DNA from: Dyadobacter sandarakinus
GTDB lineage: Bacteria; Bacteroidota; Bacteroidia; Cytophagales; Spirosomataceae
Length of the DNA: 64,000 nt
Assembly (NCBI RefSeq): GCF_016894445.1
Contig: NZ_CP056775.1
Coordinates: 5,389,001 to 5,453,000 of the forward strand
Direction: 5' to 3'
Made by a program: the position numbers and the translations under genes. Below, piece by piece: positions 17,110-25,830 of this stretch (its first letter is position 1; each line of letters begins with the position of its first letter). The notes under the pieces were generated by a model, which saw only the letters and a program-made list of their open reading frames with translations, did no database searches and was not told where the DNA came from.

Positions 17110-18132
17110 ATGATGATGAGTAAAATTTTTCAAACAGCAAAAAAAGCCGGTCTGGACGAGTTTATGCTGGCACTGCTCGGCGTGATCCTGCTGGCATGGC
17201 TGTGGCCGGAACCCGGCATGCGGGACAGCCCGCTGCCACTCTCCGAAATCTCGACCTATGCAGTTTCGGTTATATTTTTCTTCTACGGACTGAGGCTCAG
17301 TCCTGAAAAGCTCAGGGCAGGATTGGTTAACTGGAAGCTGCATATCATGGTCCACCTTTCCACTTTTGTGCTCTTTCCGGTGCTGGCACTGACGGCCAGG
17401 TCATTTTTTACCGGTAATGAAGCACAGTCACTCTGGCTGGCCGTTTTCTTTCTTACAGCCCTGCCTTCCACGGTATCTTCGTCGGTTGTCATGGTTTCCA
17501 TAGCGCGCGGCAACATTCCGGCTGCCATTTTCAATGCAAGTATTTCAAGCCTGATCGGGGTTTTTGCAACCCCGCTGTGGATGGGGCTGGTTATGGACGC
17601 CACACCGGGCGCATTTGATCTCTGGTCAGTAGTCGGAAAGCTGGCATTGCAAGTATTGTTACCGGTATTTGCCGGTATCCTGCTCAATGGAAGGTGGGGG
17701 CATTTTGCAGAAACTTACAAGAAGTATATCCGCTATTTTGACCAGTTTTCCATACTTCTGATCGTATATACCTCATTTTGTGAATCCTTCGGCGAGCATC
17801 TTTTCAGCGCTCTGGACCTGAAAGATCTGCTGTTTTTGGGTGCAGGAATGCTGGGTTTATTCTTCGGTATTTACTTTTTGCTGACATTTATAGCCAACCT
17901 GCTGCATTTCAGCGATGAAGACCGTGTGACAGCCGTGTTTTGCGGATCTAAAAAGTCGCTGGTACAGGGAGCGGTGATGTCCAAAGTACTTTTTTCGGGC
18001 GCTCAGGCTGGAATTATGCTGCTCCCGATCATGATATATCATGCATTACAGCTGATTGCCGCCAGCATTATTGCCCAGCGCATCGGGCGGGAGGCGCAAG
18101 AGCAGGTGGCACAACAAAACAGGATTTTATGA
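17110..18132 (+). CDS. Bile-acid:sodium-symporter-like (SBF-like/YfeH) membrane transporter
   Basis: 340 residues with about ten membrane helices. It matches the SBF-like branch (PF13593, YfeH type): ISTYAVSVIFFFYGLRLSPEKL, FFLTALPSTVSSSVVMVSIARGN in the first half and CGSKKSLVQGAVMSKVLF in the second, the two crossover regions of the BASS fold. The substrate of the YfeH branch is unknown, probably an organic anion. It overlaps the next gene by 4 bases (ATGA), so expression is coupled. Confidence 0.85.
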   Translation: MMMSKIFQTAKKAGLDEFMLALLGVILLAWLWPEPGMRDSPLPLSEISTYAVSVIFFFYGLRLSPEKLRAGLVNWKLHIMVHLSTFVLFPVLALTARSFFTGNEAQSLWLAVFFLTALPSTVSSSVVMVSIARGNIPAAIFNASISSLIGVFATPLWMGLVMDATPGAFDLWSVVGKLALQVLLPVFAGILLNGRWGHFAETYKKYIRYFDQFSILLIVYTSFCESFGEHLFSALDLKDLLFLGAGMLGLFFGIYFLLTFIANLLHFSDEDRVTAVFCGSKKSLVQGAVMSKVLFSGAQAGIMLLPIMIYHALQLIAASIIAQRIGREAQEQVAQQNRIL

Positions 18133-18755
18133 AAATACTTTCATGGCTTGTCCGGCTGATTGTGCTGGTTCTGCTGCTGGCGGGGTTGCAGTCCATCTGG
18201 GCGGGCTATCGCAGCGGGAACTGGCTGCCGGGCTGGCTGGGCAATAAAAATGATGATGTACAAACCATGCATACCCTCGTATTGCAGGAAGTGAGTGCTA
18301 TGGGCAAGCTGGAACTGGTGAAGTATAATTTCAAGGATGTGGTGGAGCAGGAAGTTGTCAAAACTTTTTTACCCAATGCCAAAGCCGTCCTCATTGTTCA
18401 GGGTGAGGCGATCGGCTGCGTGGATCTTACCAAAATTGTGATCGGGGATATTACTTCGGACGATCAGACACTGGTTGTCAACATGCCCGACCCGGAGCTC
18501 TGCGTTTTCAAGATTGACCATAGTAAGTCCAAGGTATACCATACCGAGTACGCTTTTACCGAGGAGGCCAAGCTGGTGCAGGAAGCTTACAGGCAGGCTG
18601 AAAAACAGATCCAGAAATCGGCCCTTGATATGGGTATCCTGGACCAAACCCGGGAAAATGCCCGTAAGATCCTCACGCCTGTGCTGGAAAAAGCGTCGGG
18701 CAAAAAAGTACTGATCCGGTTTTCTCCGAATGCTGTCATTGATAAATTGCGCTAG
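18129..18755 (+). CDS. DUF4230 membrane-anchored protein
   Basis: 208 residues: one N-terminal membrane helix (about 5-27) and an extracytoplasmic domain with VEQEVVKTFLPNAKAVLIVQGEAIGCVDLTKI, the DUF4230 hallmark, followed by an amphipathic helical region (about 135-180). The function of the family is unknown. It overlaps the upstream transporter gene by 4 bases and is followed 22 bases later by the glutamine-synthetase-like gene. Confidence 0.8.
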   Translation: MKILSWLVRLIVLVLLLAGLQSIWAGYRSGNWLPGWLGNKNDDVQTMHTLVLQEVSAMGKLELVKYNFKDVVEQEVVKTFLPNAKAVLIVQGEAIGCVDLTKIVIGDITSDDQTLVVNMPDPELCVFKIDHSKSKVYHTEYAFTEEAKLVQEAYRQAEKQIQKSALDMGILDQTRENARKILTPVLEKASGKKVLIRFSPNAVIDKLR

Positions 18756-18777
18756 CGACATAAACTGACCTGAACCC

Positions 18778-20154
18778 ATGAGTACCAAAGGATTTCTGAC
18801 ACAAAATGAACTGGAAGAGAAAGTGGCAGCGGGGCTGATCGAAACCGTAATCGTAGGTTTTACCGACCATTATGGCCGCCTGATGGGCAAGCGTGTGGAT
18901 GCGGAGTACTTTCTGGATGATGTCCTCAAATCGGGTACGCACGGGTGTAATTACCTGCTGACTACCGATATGGCGATGGAGCCGGTGCCCGGCTATACTT
19001 ACGCCAACTGGGAACTCGGTTATGGCGACTTCCACCTGGTTCCCGACCTGGCTACCCTGCGCGTGGCCGACTGGCTGGAAAAGACAGCACTGGTTATTTG
19101 TGATGTAAAAAACGAGAAAACACACAACGCCGAAAACATTGCCCCGCGCTCGATCCTCAAAAAGCAGGTCAGCCAGCTGGAAAGTGACGGGATGCAATGC
19201 TTTGCCGCTTCTGAATTAGAATATTATCTGCTGGAAAACAGCTACCGGCAGGCATTTGAACAAAATTACCAGAACCTCTCACCAGCGGGTTATTACCTGG
19301 AAGACTACCATATCATGCAGGGTACCCGCAATGAAAAGTTTACTTCGACAGTCCGCCGTCATCTCAAAAATTCAGGCTTGCAGATCGAAACTTCAAAAGG
19401 AGAGTGGGGCCTTGGTCAGCATGAGCTGAATGTAAAATACGCCGAAGTACTCCCGATGGCTGACAACCATGTGGTGTACAAGCAATGCATGAAAGAAGTG
19501 GCTGATGCCATGGGACTTTCGGTTACGTTCATGGCCAAATTCGCGACGGGGCAGGCAGGTTCCAGCAGTCACATCCATATGAGTTTGTGGAAAGACGGGC
19601 AGAATGCATTTGCCGGAGACCAGGAGTTCGGGCCGGTAAAAGGATCTGATCTGTTCCGCTGGTTCCTGGGTGGCTGGATCAGGCACGTGCCGGATGTAAT
19701 GCCGTTTTACGCACCTACAGTCAATTCCTATAAGCGGTATGTGGACGGTTCCTGGGCCCCCACGCGCCTGGCGTGGAGCTACGACAACCGAACCGCGGGT
19801 TTCCGGGTGGTAGGCAGTGGGCCCAGCCTGCGGATTGAGTGCCGCATTCCGGGTGCGGACTGCAACCCTTATCTTGCATTTGCGGCCTCACTGGCCTCAG
19901 GGCTGGAAGGTATCCGCAGCAGGATTGAGCCACCTGAATGCTTTGTGGGCGACATTTATGCTGCTGCACATTTACCGAGGGTACCTTATACGCTGGCAGA
20001 GGCAACAACCTTGTTCGAAAACAGTGATTTTGCAAAAGAAACCTTCGGTACCGAAGTAGTAGCCCACTATACCCACTTCTTCAAAACCGAACAACAAGCC
20101 TACAACACTTCTGTCACCGACTGGGAAAGAAAAAGGTATTTTGAACAGATTTGA
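18778..20154 (+). CDS. Glutamine-synthetase-family ligase (gamma-glutamylamine synthetase type)
   Basis: 458 residues, GS type I fold. N-terminal beta-grasp part VIVGFTDHYGRLMGKRV; catalytic part with ASELEYYLL, GEWGLGQHELNVKYA, and FMAKFATGQAGSSSHIHMSL, the last in the form found in PuuA/GlnA3/GlnA4-like enzymes rather than in true GlnA. These ligate glutamate to an amine (putrescine, polyamines, ethanolamine or isopropylamine) using ATP. It heads a run with an SDR, an aldehyde dehydrogenase and a class I amidotransferase, which fits a gamma-glutamyl amine or amino-alcohol catabolic route. A role as true glutamine synthetase is less likely. Confidence 0.85.
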   Translation: MSTKGFLTQNELEEKVAAGLIETVIVGFTDHYGRLMGKRVDAEYFLDDVLKSGTHGCNYLLTTDMAMEPVPGYTYANWELGYGDFHLVPDLATLRVADWLEKTALVICDVKNEKTHNAENIAPRSILKKQVSQLESDGMQCFAASELEYYLLENSYRQAFEQNYQNLSPAGYYLEDYHIMQGTRNEKFTSTVRRHLKNSGLQIETSKGEWGLGQHELNVKYAEVLPMADNHVVYKQCMKEVADAMGLSVTFMAKFATGQAGSSSHIHMSLWKDGQNAFAGDQEFGPVKGSDLFRWFLGGWIRHVPDVMPFYAPTVNSYKRYVDGSWAPTRLAWSYDNRTAGFRVVGSGPSLRIECRIPGADCNPYLAFAASLASGLEGIRSRIEPPECFVGDIYAAAHLPRVPYTLAEATTLFENSDFAKETFGTEVVAHYTHFFKTEQQAYNTSVTDWERKRYFEQI

Positions 20155-20164
20155 TTGCGTAGCA

Positions 20165-20250
20165 ATTAGCTGTTAGCTATTAGGATTTCTTATTCAATCA
20201 TTCAGTCATTCAATCATTCAAAATTCACTCATTCAAAACTCACCCATTAA
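20165..20250 (+). repeat. Low-complexity intergenic repeat (TAGCT and ATTCA units)
   Basis: A short stretch rich in TTAGC (AATTAGCTGTTAGCTATTAG) is followed by at least six imperfect copies of CATTCA/ATTCA up to the SDR start. Similar ATTCA runs occur at 40880-40917 and 46262-46350. No complementary left arm is present here. Confidence 0.7.
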
Positions 20251-20260
20251 ACTTCACTCC

Positions 20261-21034
20261 ATGCGTTTAGAAAACAAGGTTGCCCTGATTACCGGCGGCA
20301 GTGGCGGAATCGGCCGCGAAACTGCATTGCTGTTTGCCCAAGAAGGTGCAAAAGTCGTTGTGACTGATGTCAATGACACAGCAGGACAGGAAACTGCCGA
20401 CGAGATTGTCCGCAACGGAGGCGAAGCATACTTCCTGCATTCCGATGTTTCCAAAGCTGCTGACTGTGAAGCTGCGGTAACATTTGCCGAAGAGCAGTTC
20501 GGGAAGCTGAACATCATTTTCAACAATGCAGGCATCATGCACAGCGACGACGACAATGCGGTTACTACCGAAGAGGCGATCTGGGATCTTACAATGAACA
20601 TCAATGCAAAAGGGGTTTTCCTGGGTTGCAAATATGGCATTCCTGCACTTCAGAGGGCGGGCGGCGGCTCTATTATTAATACAGCTTCCTTTGTAGCCAT
20701 ACTGGGTGCAGCCACTCCGCAGGTAGCCTATACAGCCAGTAAAGGTGCCGTGCTGGCACTGACACGCGAGCTTGCGGTGATTCATGCGCGCGAAAACATC
20801 CGGGTCAATGCATTGTGCCCCGGGCCGCTGCGTACCGAGCTGCTGATGAAATTCCTGAATACAGAAGAGAAAAAGCAGCGCCGGCTGGTGCATATTCCTA
20901 TGGGCCGTTTCGGTGAAGCCAGAGAAATGGCCTACGCCGCATTGTTCCTCGCCTCCGATGAGTCATCTTTCGTTACCGGCACCGACTTCCTGGTCGATGG
21001 TGGGATCACTTCGGCCTATGTAACTCCGGTTTAA
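20261..21034 (+). CDS. Short-chain dehydrogenase/reductase
   Basis: 257 residues, classical SDR. NAD(P)-binding TGGSGGIGRETA (about 11-22), NNAG at about 88-91, catalytic Ser and YTASK (Tyr about 155, Lys about 159), and the C-terminal ASDESSFVTGTDFLVDGGI. An acidic residue after strand 2 (VVTDVND) suggests NAD preference. In this context it could oxidise the hydroxyl of a gamma-glutamylated amino alcohol to an aldehyde for the following dehydrogenase (inference). Confidence 0.9.
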   Translation: MRLENKVALITGGSGGIGRETALLFAQEGAKVVVTDVNDTAGQETADEIVRNGGEAYFLHSDVSKAADCEAAVTFAEEQFGKLNIIFNNAGIMHSDDDNAVTTEEAIWDLTMNINAKGVFLGCKYGIPALQRAGGGSIINTASFVAILGAATPQVAYTASKGAVLALTRELAVIHARENIRVNALCPGPLRTELLMKFLNTEEKKQRRLVHIPMGRFGEAREMAYAALFLASDESSFVTGTDFLVDGGITSAYVTPV

Positions 21035-21196
21035 GGAGGAAGGAGGAAGGGATCAAAGGAGGAAGGGAGTAAGGAGGAAAGGAATAAGGAGTAAGGAAGA
21101 GCTCCTTGATGCTTACTAGCATCCTCCTTTCCTCCCTCCACCTTCCTCCCTACACCTTCCTCCCTCCTCCTTTCCTCCCTTTCTCCTTTCATCCTT
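21033..21196. repeat. Mirror-strand purine/pyrimidine repeat with complementary arms
   Basis: Left arm 21033-21101 is almost pure purine, made of imperfect GGAGGAA/AAGGAG units; right arm 21121-21196 is almost pure pyrimidine, made of CCTCCTTT/CTTCCTCC units. The arms are complementary in register over many stretches, around a loop of about 20 bases containing GAGCTC. It fills the gap between the SDR and aldehyde dehydrogenase genes and would form a long imperfect hairpin in the RNA, or non-B DNA. Confidence 0.85.
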
Positions 21197-21205
21197 TTTA
21201 AAAAA

Positions 21206-22594
21206 ATGATACAAAAAACAATCAGCCCGATCGATGGGTCGGTATATGTGGAGCGGACGCTGGCCGATGATGCGGCGGTGGCGGCTGCGCTTGAAAAAGG
21301 CGTGGCAGCACAAAAAGCCTGGCGCAACACCAGCATTGCGGAACGGGAAGCTATTTGCCGGAAAGCATTGGAATATTTTCTTGATAACGCTGATGAAATC
21401 GGCCTCGAACTCACCTGGCAGATGGGCCGGCCGGTGCGCTATACCGCCAATGAAATCAGGAAAGGATTTCAGGAGCGTGCCAATTATATGATTTCAATAG
21501 CCGGAAAGGCGCTGGCGGATGTGGAAGTTGAGCAGATTACGGGCTTTAAAAGGTTTATCAGGCGGGAGCCGCTTGGTGTGGTGTTTGTGGTTGCACCCTG
21601 GAATTATCCCTATCTGACATCCGTAAACTCTGTGATACCGGCTATTATGGCAGGTAACTCGGTGATATTAAAGCACGCGCAGCAAACGCCGCTTTGTGCC
21701 GAGCGGTATGCAGCTGCATTTGAGTATGCGGGATTACCCAACGGTGTTTTCCAGTTTTTACATCTCAGCCATGCACAGGTAGCCTCGGTAATTGGGGATG
21801 AGCGCATTGGCTATGTGGCATTTACAGGTTCTGTAGAAGGGGGACATGCCGTGCAGAAGGCTATTAACGATCGCTTTATTGTTGGTGGTCTCGAACTCGG
21901 AGGCAAAGACCCGGCCTATGTTCGTGCGGATGCCGACCTGGCTGATGCCGTGGAGAACCTGGTGGACGGATCTTTCTTCAACTCGGGACAATCGTGTTGC
22001 GGCATTGAGCGGATTTATGTTCACCAGGAAGTATATGAGCAATTTGTAAGTGAATTTGAAAAACTGACAAAGACCTACGCGCTGGGAGATCCAACCCAGG
22101 CGGATACTACCCTCGGCCCTATGGTACGTACTGCCGCGGCAGACTTTGCCCGTGAGCAGGTAGCAGAAGCGGTTGCCGCAGGTGCAAAGACCTTGATTGA
22201 CCCGCATCTTTTTTCCGCAGATCAGCAAGGTACTCCTTACATGGCGCCTCAGGTGCTTGTGGATGTAAACCACGATATGCGGGTAATGACCGAAGAAACC
22301 TTTGCACCGGTGGTGGGCATTATGCCTGTGAGCAGCGATGAGGAAGCTATCAGGCTGATGAATGACAGTCAATACGGATTAACTGCCTCAATTTGGACCT
22401 CCGACCTGGATGCCGCCCTGAAAATCGGGGAACAGGTAGAGACCGGTACCTGGTTTATGAACCGCTGCGACTACCTCGATCCGGCCCTCGCGTGGACTGG
22501 CGTTAAAAATTCAGGCAGAGGGTGTACTTTGTCGTCTCTCGGGTATGAGTCGCTGACCCGCCCCAAATCTTTTCATTTGAAAATTAAAGAATAG
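21206..22594 (+). CDS. NAD(P)-dependent aldehyde dehydrogenase
   Basis: 462 residues, ALDH superfamily. Visible: VVAPWNYPYLTS (about 132-143), FTGSVEGG, catalytic base Glu in GGLELGGKDP (about 231) and nucleophile Cys in NSGQSCCGIERI (about 263-264), plus TEETFAPVVGIMP. It oxidises an aldehyde to an acid. It ends one base before the amidotransferase starts, so the two are tightly coupled; with the GS-like ligase and SDR upstream it would oxidise a gamma-glutamyl aldehyde (inference). Confidence 0.92.
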   Translation: MIQKTISPIDGSVYVERTLADDAAVAAALEKGVAAQKAWRNTSIAEREAICRKALEYFLDNADEIGLELTWQMGRPVRYTANEIRKGFQERANYMISIAGKALADVEVEQITGFKRFIRREPLGVVFVVAPWNYPYLTSVNSVIPAIMAGNSVILKHAQQTPLCAERYAAAFEYAGLPNGVFQFLHLSHAQVASVIGDERIGYVAFTGSVEGGHAVQKAINDRFIVGGLELGGKDPAYVRADADLADAVENLVDGSFFNSGQSCCGIERIYVHQEVYEQFVSEFEKLTKTYALGDPTQADTTLGPMVRTAAADFAREQVAEAVAAGAKTLIDPHLFSADQQGTPYMAPQVLVDVNHDMRVMTEETFAPVVGIMPVSSDEEAIRLMNDSQYGLTASIWTSDLDAALKIGEQVETGTWFMNRCDYLDPALAWTGVKNSGRGCTLSSLGYESLTRPKSFHLKIKE

Positions 22595-23290
22595 ATGCGG
22601 GTAGGATTGCTGGAATGTGACCATGTACGGCCCGAACTGCTGGATATCGCCGGGGATTATCGCGAGATGTTCCCGGCATTGTTCTCGGCGGCAGGCTGGA
22701 CGTTTCAATTTTATGACGTATGTAACGGGCATTTTCCCGAAAATGCCGCCGCATGCGATGTATATCTTTGTACAGGCTCCAAATATTCTGTGTATGATAC
22801 AGAGGATTGGATACTGAGACTGAAAGACTTTGTAAACGAGGTTTATCATTCCGATTCATTTTACATAGGCGTTTGTTTCGGGCACCAGATGCTGGGTGAG
22901 GCGCTGGGCGGAAAAGTTGAAAAGTCAGCGCTGGGCTGGTGCGTGGGAATGCATTCCTTTGAAATAGTCCGGAGAGAAAACTGGATGGAACCCTGGCAAA
23001 GTGAGCTCAACCTGCTTATGATGTGCCAGGATCAGGTTACAGAACTTCCCGCCGGCTCGACGCTGCTTGCTACTACGCCAGCATGTCCGACGGGCATGTT
23101 CAGGGTGGGTGAAAGAATGCTGGGCATTCAGGCGCACCCGGAATTTACAAAGGCTTATGATCAGGCACTGATGGAGCTCAGGGTAGAGCGCATTGGGCAG
23201 GAAAAGGTTGAAAATGGCATAGCCAGCCTGCAAAAGTCAATGCATAGCAAGGTTATTGCTGAGTGGATCGGGCGCTTCATATCGTTATGA
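22595..23290 (+). CDS. Class I glutamine amidotransferase-like hydrolase
   Basis: 231 residues, stand-alone GATase1 domain of the GMP-synthase-like type. Nucleophile Cys94 in GVCFGHQML, and the His-Glu pair in GIQAHPEFTK (about 184-186) are present, so it should be active as a glutaminase or gamma-glutamyl hydrolase. It has no synthetase partner in the window. Directly after the aldehyde dehydrogenase and in a run headed by a GS-like ligase, it fits the last step of a gamma-glutamyl pathway, releasing glutamate from a gamma-glutamyl amino acid (as PuuD does, though PuuD is of a different subfamily). Confidence 0.82.
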   Translation: MRVGLLECDHVRPELLDIAGDYREMFPALFSAAGWTFQFYDVCNGHFPENAAACDVYLCTGSKYSVYDTEDWILRLKDFVNEVYHSDSFYIGVCFGHQMLGEALGGKVEKSALGWCVGMHSFEIVRRENWMEPWQSELNLLMMCQDQVTELPAGSTLLATTPACPTGMFRVGERMLGIQAHPEFTKAYDQALMELRVERIGQEKVENGIASLQKSMHSKVIAEWIGRFISL

Positions 23291-23337
23291 AGTAGCCGGA
23301 TGTATGCTTACTTTTACGACCTTAATGAATACATACC

Positions 23338-23853
23338 ATGGCAGACAGCATGATTTCACGCCGGCAAATTCTTACTTCGCAGCAAACCAGGCAGAAGATC
23401 CGGCGCATTGCATTTGAGATATACGAACAGAATTTTGAGGAAACCGGCATCATCATTGCCGGGATAGCGGGTGAAGGTTACACCTTTGCAAGGCTGCTCA
23501 CAGCTGAGTTACAGCAGATTGCTCCGCTGAATGTACAATTGATCGAGCTCCGGTTTGACAAGCATATTCATCATCAGAGCCCCATTCTTTTCGACCGGGA
23601 TGTGGATGTGGAAAATCAGGTAGTGGTGGTTACGGACGACGTACTGAATACGGGCCGCACGCTTGCCTTCGCGCTGGAACCGTTCCTGAAAGTACAGATG
23701 AAGAAAGTACAGGTAGCTGTGATCGTGGACCGGAGCCATCATAAATTCCCCGTACATGCCGACTTTGTGGGCTATTCGCTCAGTACCACGCTCACCGAGC
23801 ACGTCGAGGTCGTACTGAATGGTAGCGGGGAAGAGGGAGTTTATCTTGAATAA
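23338..23853 (+). CDS. PyrR-like phosphoribosyltransferase-family protein
   Basis: 171 residues, type I PRTase fold. The PRPP-binding loop VVVVTDDVLNTGRTLAFAL (about 95-113) is intact, and the overall layout (ILTSQQTRQKIRRIAFEIYEQN at the N-terminus) resembles PyrR. It could act as a uracil phosphoribosyltransferase or a pyrimidine-responsive RNA-binding attenuator; no pyr genes are near. Start at 23338; MISRRQ four codons later is a possible alternative. Confidence 0.8.
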   Translation: MADSMISRRQILTSQQTRQKIRRIAFEIYEQNFEETGIIIAGIAGEGYTFARLLTAELQQIAPLNVQLIELRFDKHIHHQSPILFDRDVDVENQVVVVTDDVLNTGRTLAFALEPFLKVQMKKVQVAVIVDRSHHKFPVHADFVGYSLSTTLTEHVEVVLNGSGEEGVYLE

Positions 23854-23863
23854 AAAGGCAGGC

Positions 23864-23896
23864 CGTATTCTCCTGGCTGACTGTCAGGAGAATACG
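23864..23896 (-). terminator. Hairpin at the end of kup
   Basis: CGTATTCTCCTG and CAGGAGAATACG pair perfectly (12 bp) over a 9-base loop. On the minus strand a T-rich tract (CCTTTTTATTC) follows after 8 bases. The stem includes the kup stop codon. It separates the convergent PRTase and kup genes. Confidence 0.6.
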
Positions 23897-25830
23897 CGTC
23901 TCAGCTTGATATTTTCCACCGGTCTGATGATAAGCGGGACTTTCTCGGTTTTTACAGAACTACTGTCCAGCCCAAACCACTTGTCTTCCGGGGTTGTAAA
24001 ATCTTTTACAAAAAAGTAAGCTTTCATAACGAGCTGCTCGATAACCGGCAGGTCATTTTCAAATGACAGGAAGCGTTCCAGCACGACGAAACGAAAATCG
24101 CCCGTGATGTTCTGCCGGCTCAGCGATTCGTACCGGCTGGTAATATCTACCTCCTTGTTCATCACCATATCCTCCACCACTTTCCTGAAAAACATGTTGA
24201 TGCGCTGATCCACCCGGAAGCCCAGCCGGAAGTTGATCTTGATCACATTGTCATTATTATCGTCATCGGAAAGTACCTTATATTCCATCGTATAAGGGTC
24301 ATCCGTTATGTCCACGTGGATAAACCAGTAAACATCCGCACGTTTCGGCCGTTTCTGGAAAATGGAGTAGATCACCTTGGTCTCGATTTCATTGGCCCGC
24401 GAGGCATTGGTCATAAACACGAGGTGTGTCGTGTATTTGGGAATACTGATGTCGCGGCTCAGCTCGTGCAGGGCAGGCAGGTATTTTTCAAGCTTGGTAT
24501 ATTCCGTCAGGCGGAGTTTGATGTAAAATGCTTTGAGCCAGACGGTCATCAATCCTGCTACCACTACACCTACAAAAATCGTAAACCAGCCTCCATGTGT
24601 AAATTTGAGCAGGTTGGCACCCAGGAAAAGACCTTCGATAAACAGGTAGAACAGCATGAATGCAATGACGATCCAGAGGTTTACCCGCTTGATATACAAG
24701 TAATAGGAGAACAGGATTGTAGTCATGATCATCGTCAGGGTGATTGCCAAACCATAAGCAGCCTCCATATTTGATGATTGCCTGAAATAAAGTACCACAC
24801 CGATACAGCCCATCCAGAGCAGCCAGTTGATGCTTGGCACATACAACTGTCCTTTCTGATCACTTGGGTAGACGAGTCGTACCTTTGGCCAGAAATTGAG
24901 GCGTATTGCTTCCGAAATCAGGGTAAATGAGCCTGTGATCACAGCCTGGCTGGCGATAATGGCGGCCAGCGTAGCGATAACAATGCCTGGCAGCAGAAAC
25001 CATTCGGGCATGATTTCGTAAAAAGGCTTGCGTGCATTGAGCAGCTGGCCCATTTCAGAAATCAGCCAGGCACCCTGACCGAAGTAGTTGAGCAGCAAAC
25101 AGATTTTTACCGCAATCCAGCTTACCCGGATGTTTTTTCTGCCACAATGTCCCAGGTCCGAGTACAGCGCCTCGGCCCCCGTGGTACAAAGGAAAACAGC
25201 GCCCAGTATCCAGAAACCGCCGGGATGCTTGGTAATCAGGTCAATACCGAAAGAAGGATTGAGGGCTTTGAGGATCTCGGGATGCTTTAAGATCTGGTTT
25301 AGCCCCAATATGCCGAGCATCCCGAACCACATTACCATAATAGGCCCGAAAGCACGGCCCACCACCTTGGTACCGAACGCCTGGATCACGAAAATACCCG
25401 TCAGAATGCTGATTACGATCGGGATCGTCTGGATGTTGGGATATAAAAGTTGTAAACCTTCCACCGCCGACGACACGGAGATGGGCGGGGTAATAATCCC
25501 GTCGGCCAGCAGGGTACTGCCCCCAATGATGGCCGGCACGGTAAGCCACTTGGCATGTTTCCGCACAAGTGCGTACAGGGCAAATATCCCGCCCTCACCC
25601 CGGTTGTCGGCCCGGAGGATCAGGATCACGTATTTGATTGTGGTCTGAAGAGTAAGTGTCCAGAAGATGCAGGAGATCGCACCATAGATGATCTCCTCGG
25701 TAATGACTTCATGCAGGATAATCGCCTGCATTACATAGAGCGGGGAAGTTCCGATGTCCCCGTAAATGATACCAAACGCAACCAGTAACCCCGCAGCCGT
25801 CAGCTTGTCTATTTTATGCTTGGATTCCAT
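23884..25830 (-). CDS. kup: KUP-family potassium uptake permease
   Basis: 648 residues when started at the ATG at 25830 (MESKHKIDKLTAAGLLVAFG), which fits other Kup N-termini; the ORF could extend 18 codons upstream. About twelve membrane helices in the first 450 residues with the family signature GIIYGDIGTSPLYVMQAI, then a soluble C-terminal domain. It imports K+ with protons across the inner membrane. A near-consensus -7 box (TAACTTTC, minus strand, 25852-25859) lies upstream. Confidence 0.95.
   Translation of the reverse strand: MESKHKIDKLTAAGLLVAFGIIYGDIGTSPLYVMQAIILHEVITEEIIYGAISCIFWTLTLQTTIKYVILILRADNRGEGGIFALYALVRKHAKWLTVPAIIGGSTLLADGIITPPISVSSAVEGLQLLYPNIQTIPIVISILTGIFVIQAFGTKVVGRAFGPIMVMWFGMLGILGLNQILKHPEILKALNPSFGIDLITKHPGGFWILGAVFLCTTGAEALYSDLGHCGRKNIRVSWIAVKICLLLNYFGQGAWLISEMGQLLNARKPFYEIMPEWFLLPGIVIATLAAIIASQAVITGSFTLISEAIRLNFWPKVRLVYPSDQKGQLYVPSINWLLWMGCIGVVLYFRQSSNMEAAYGLAITLTMIMTTILFSYYLYIKRVNLWIVIAFMLFYLFIEGLFLGANLLKFTHGGWFTIFVGVVVAGLMTVWLKAFYIKLRLTEYTKLEKYLPALHELSRDISIPKYTTHLVFMTNASRANEIETKVIYSIFQKRPKRADVYWFIHVDITDDPYTMEYKVLSDDDNNDNVIKINFRLGFRVDQRINMFFRKVVEDMVMNKEVDITSRYESLSRQNITGDFRFVVLERFLSFENDLPVIEQLVMKAYFFVKDFTTPEDKWFGLDSSSVKTEKVPLIIRPVENIKLRRVFS

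Noticed and set aside
21033..21196. CRISPR array
   Set aside because: The units are short, imperfect simple repeats without spacers, and no cas genes are present.
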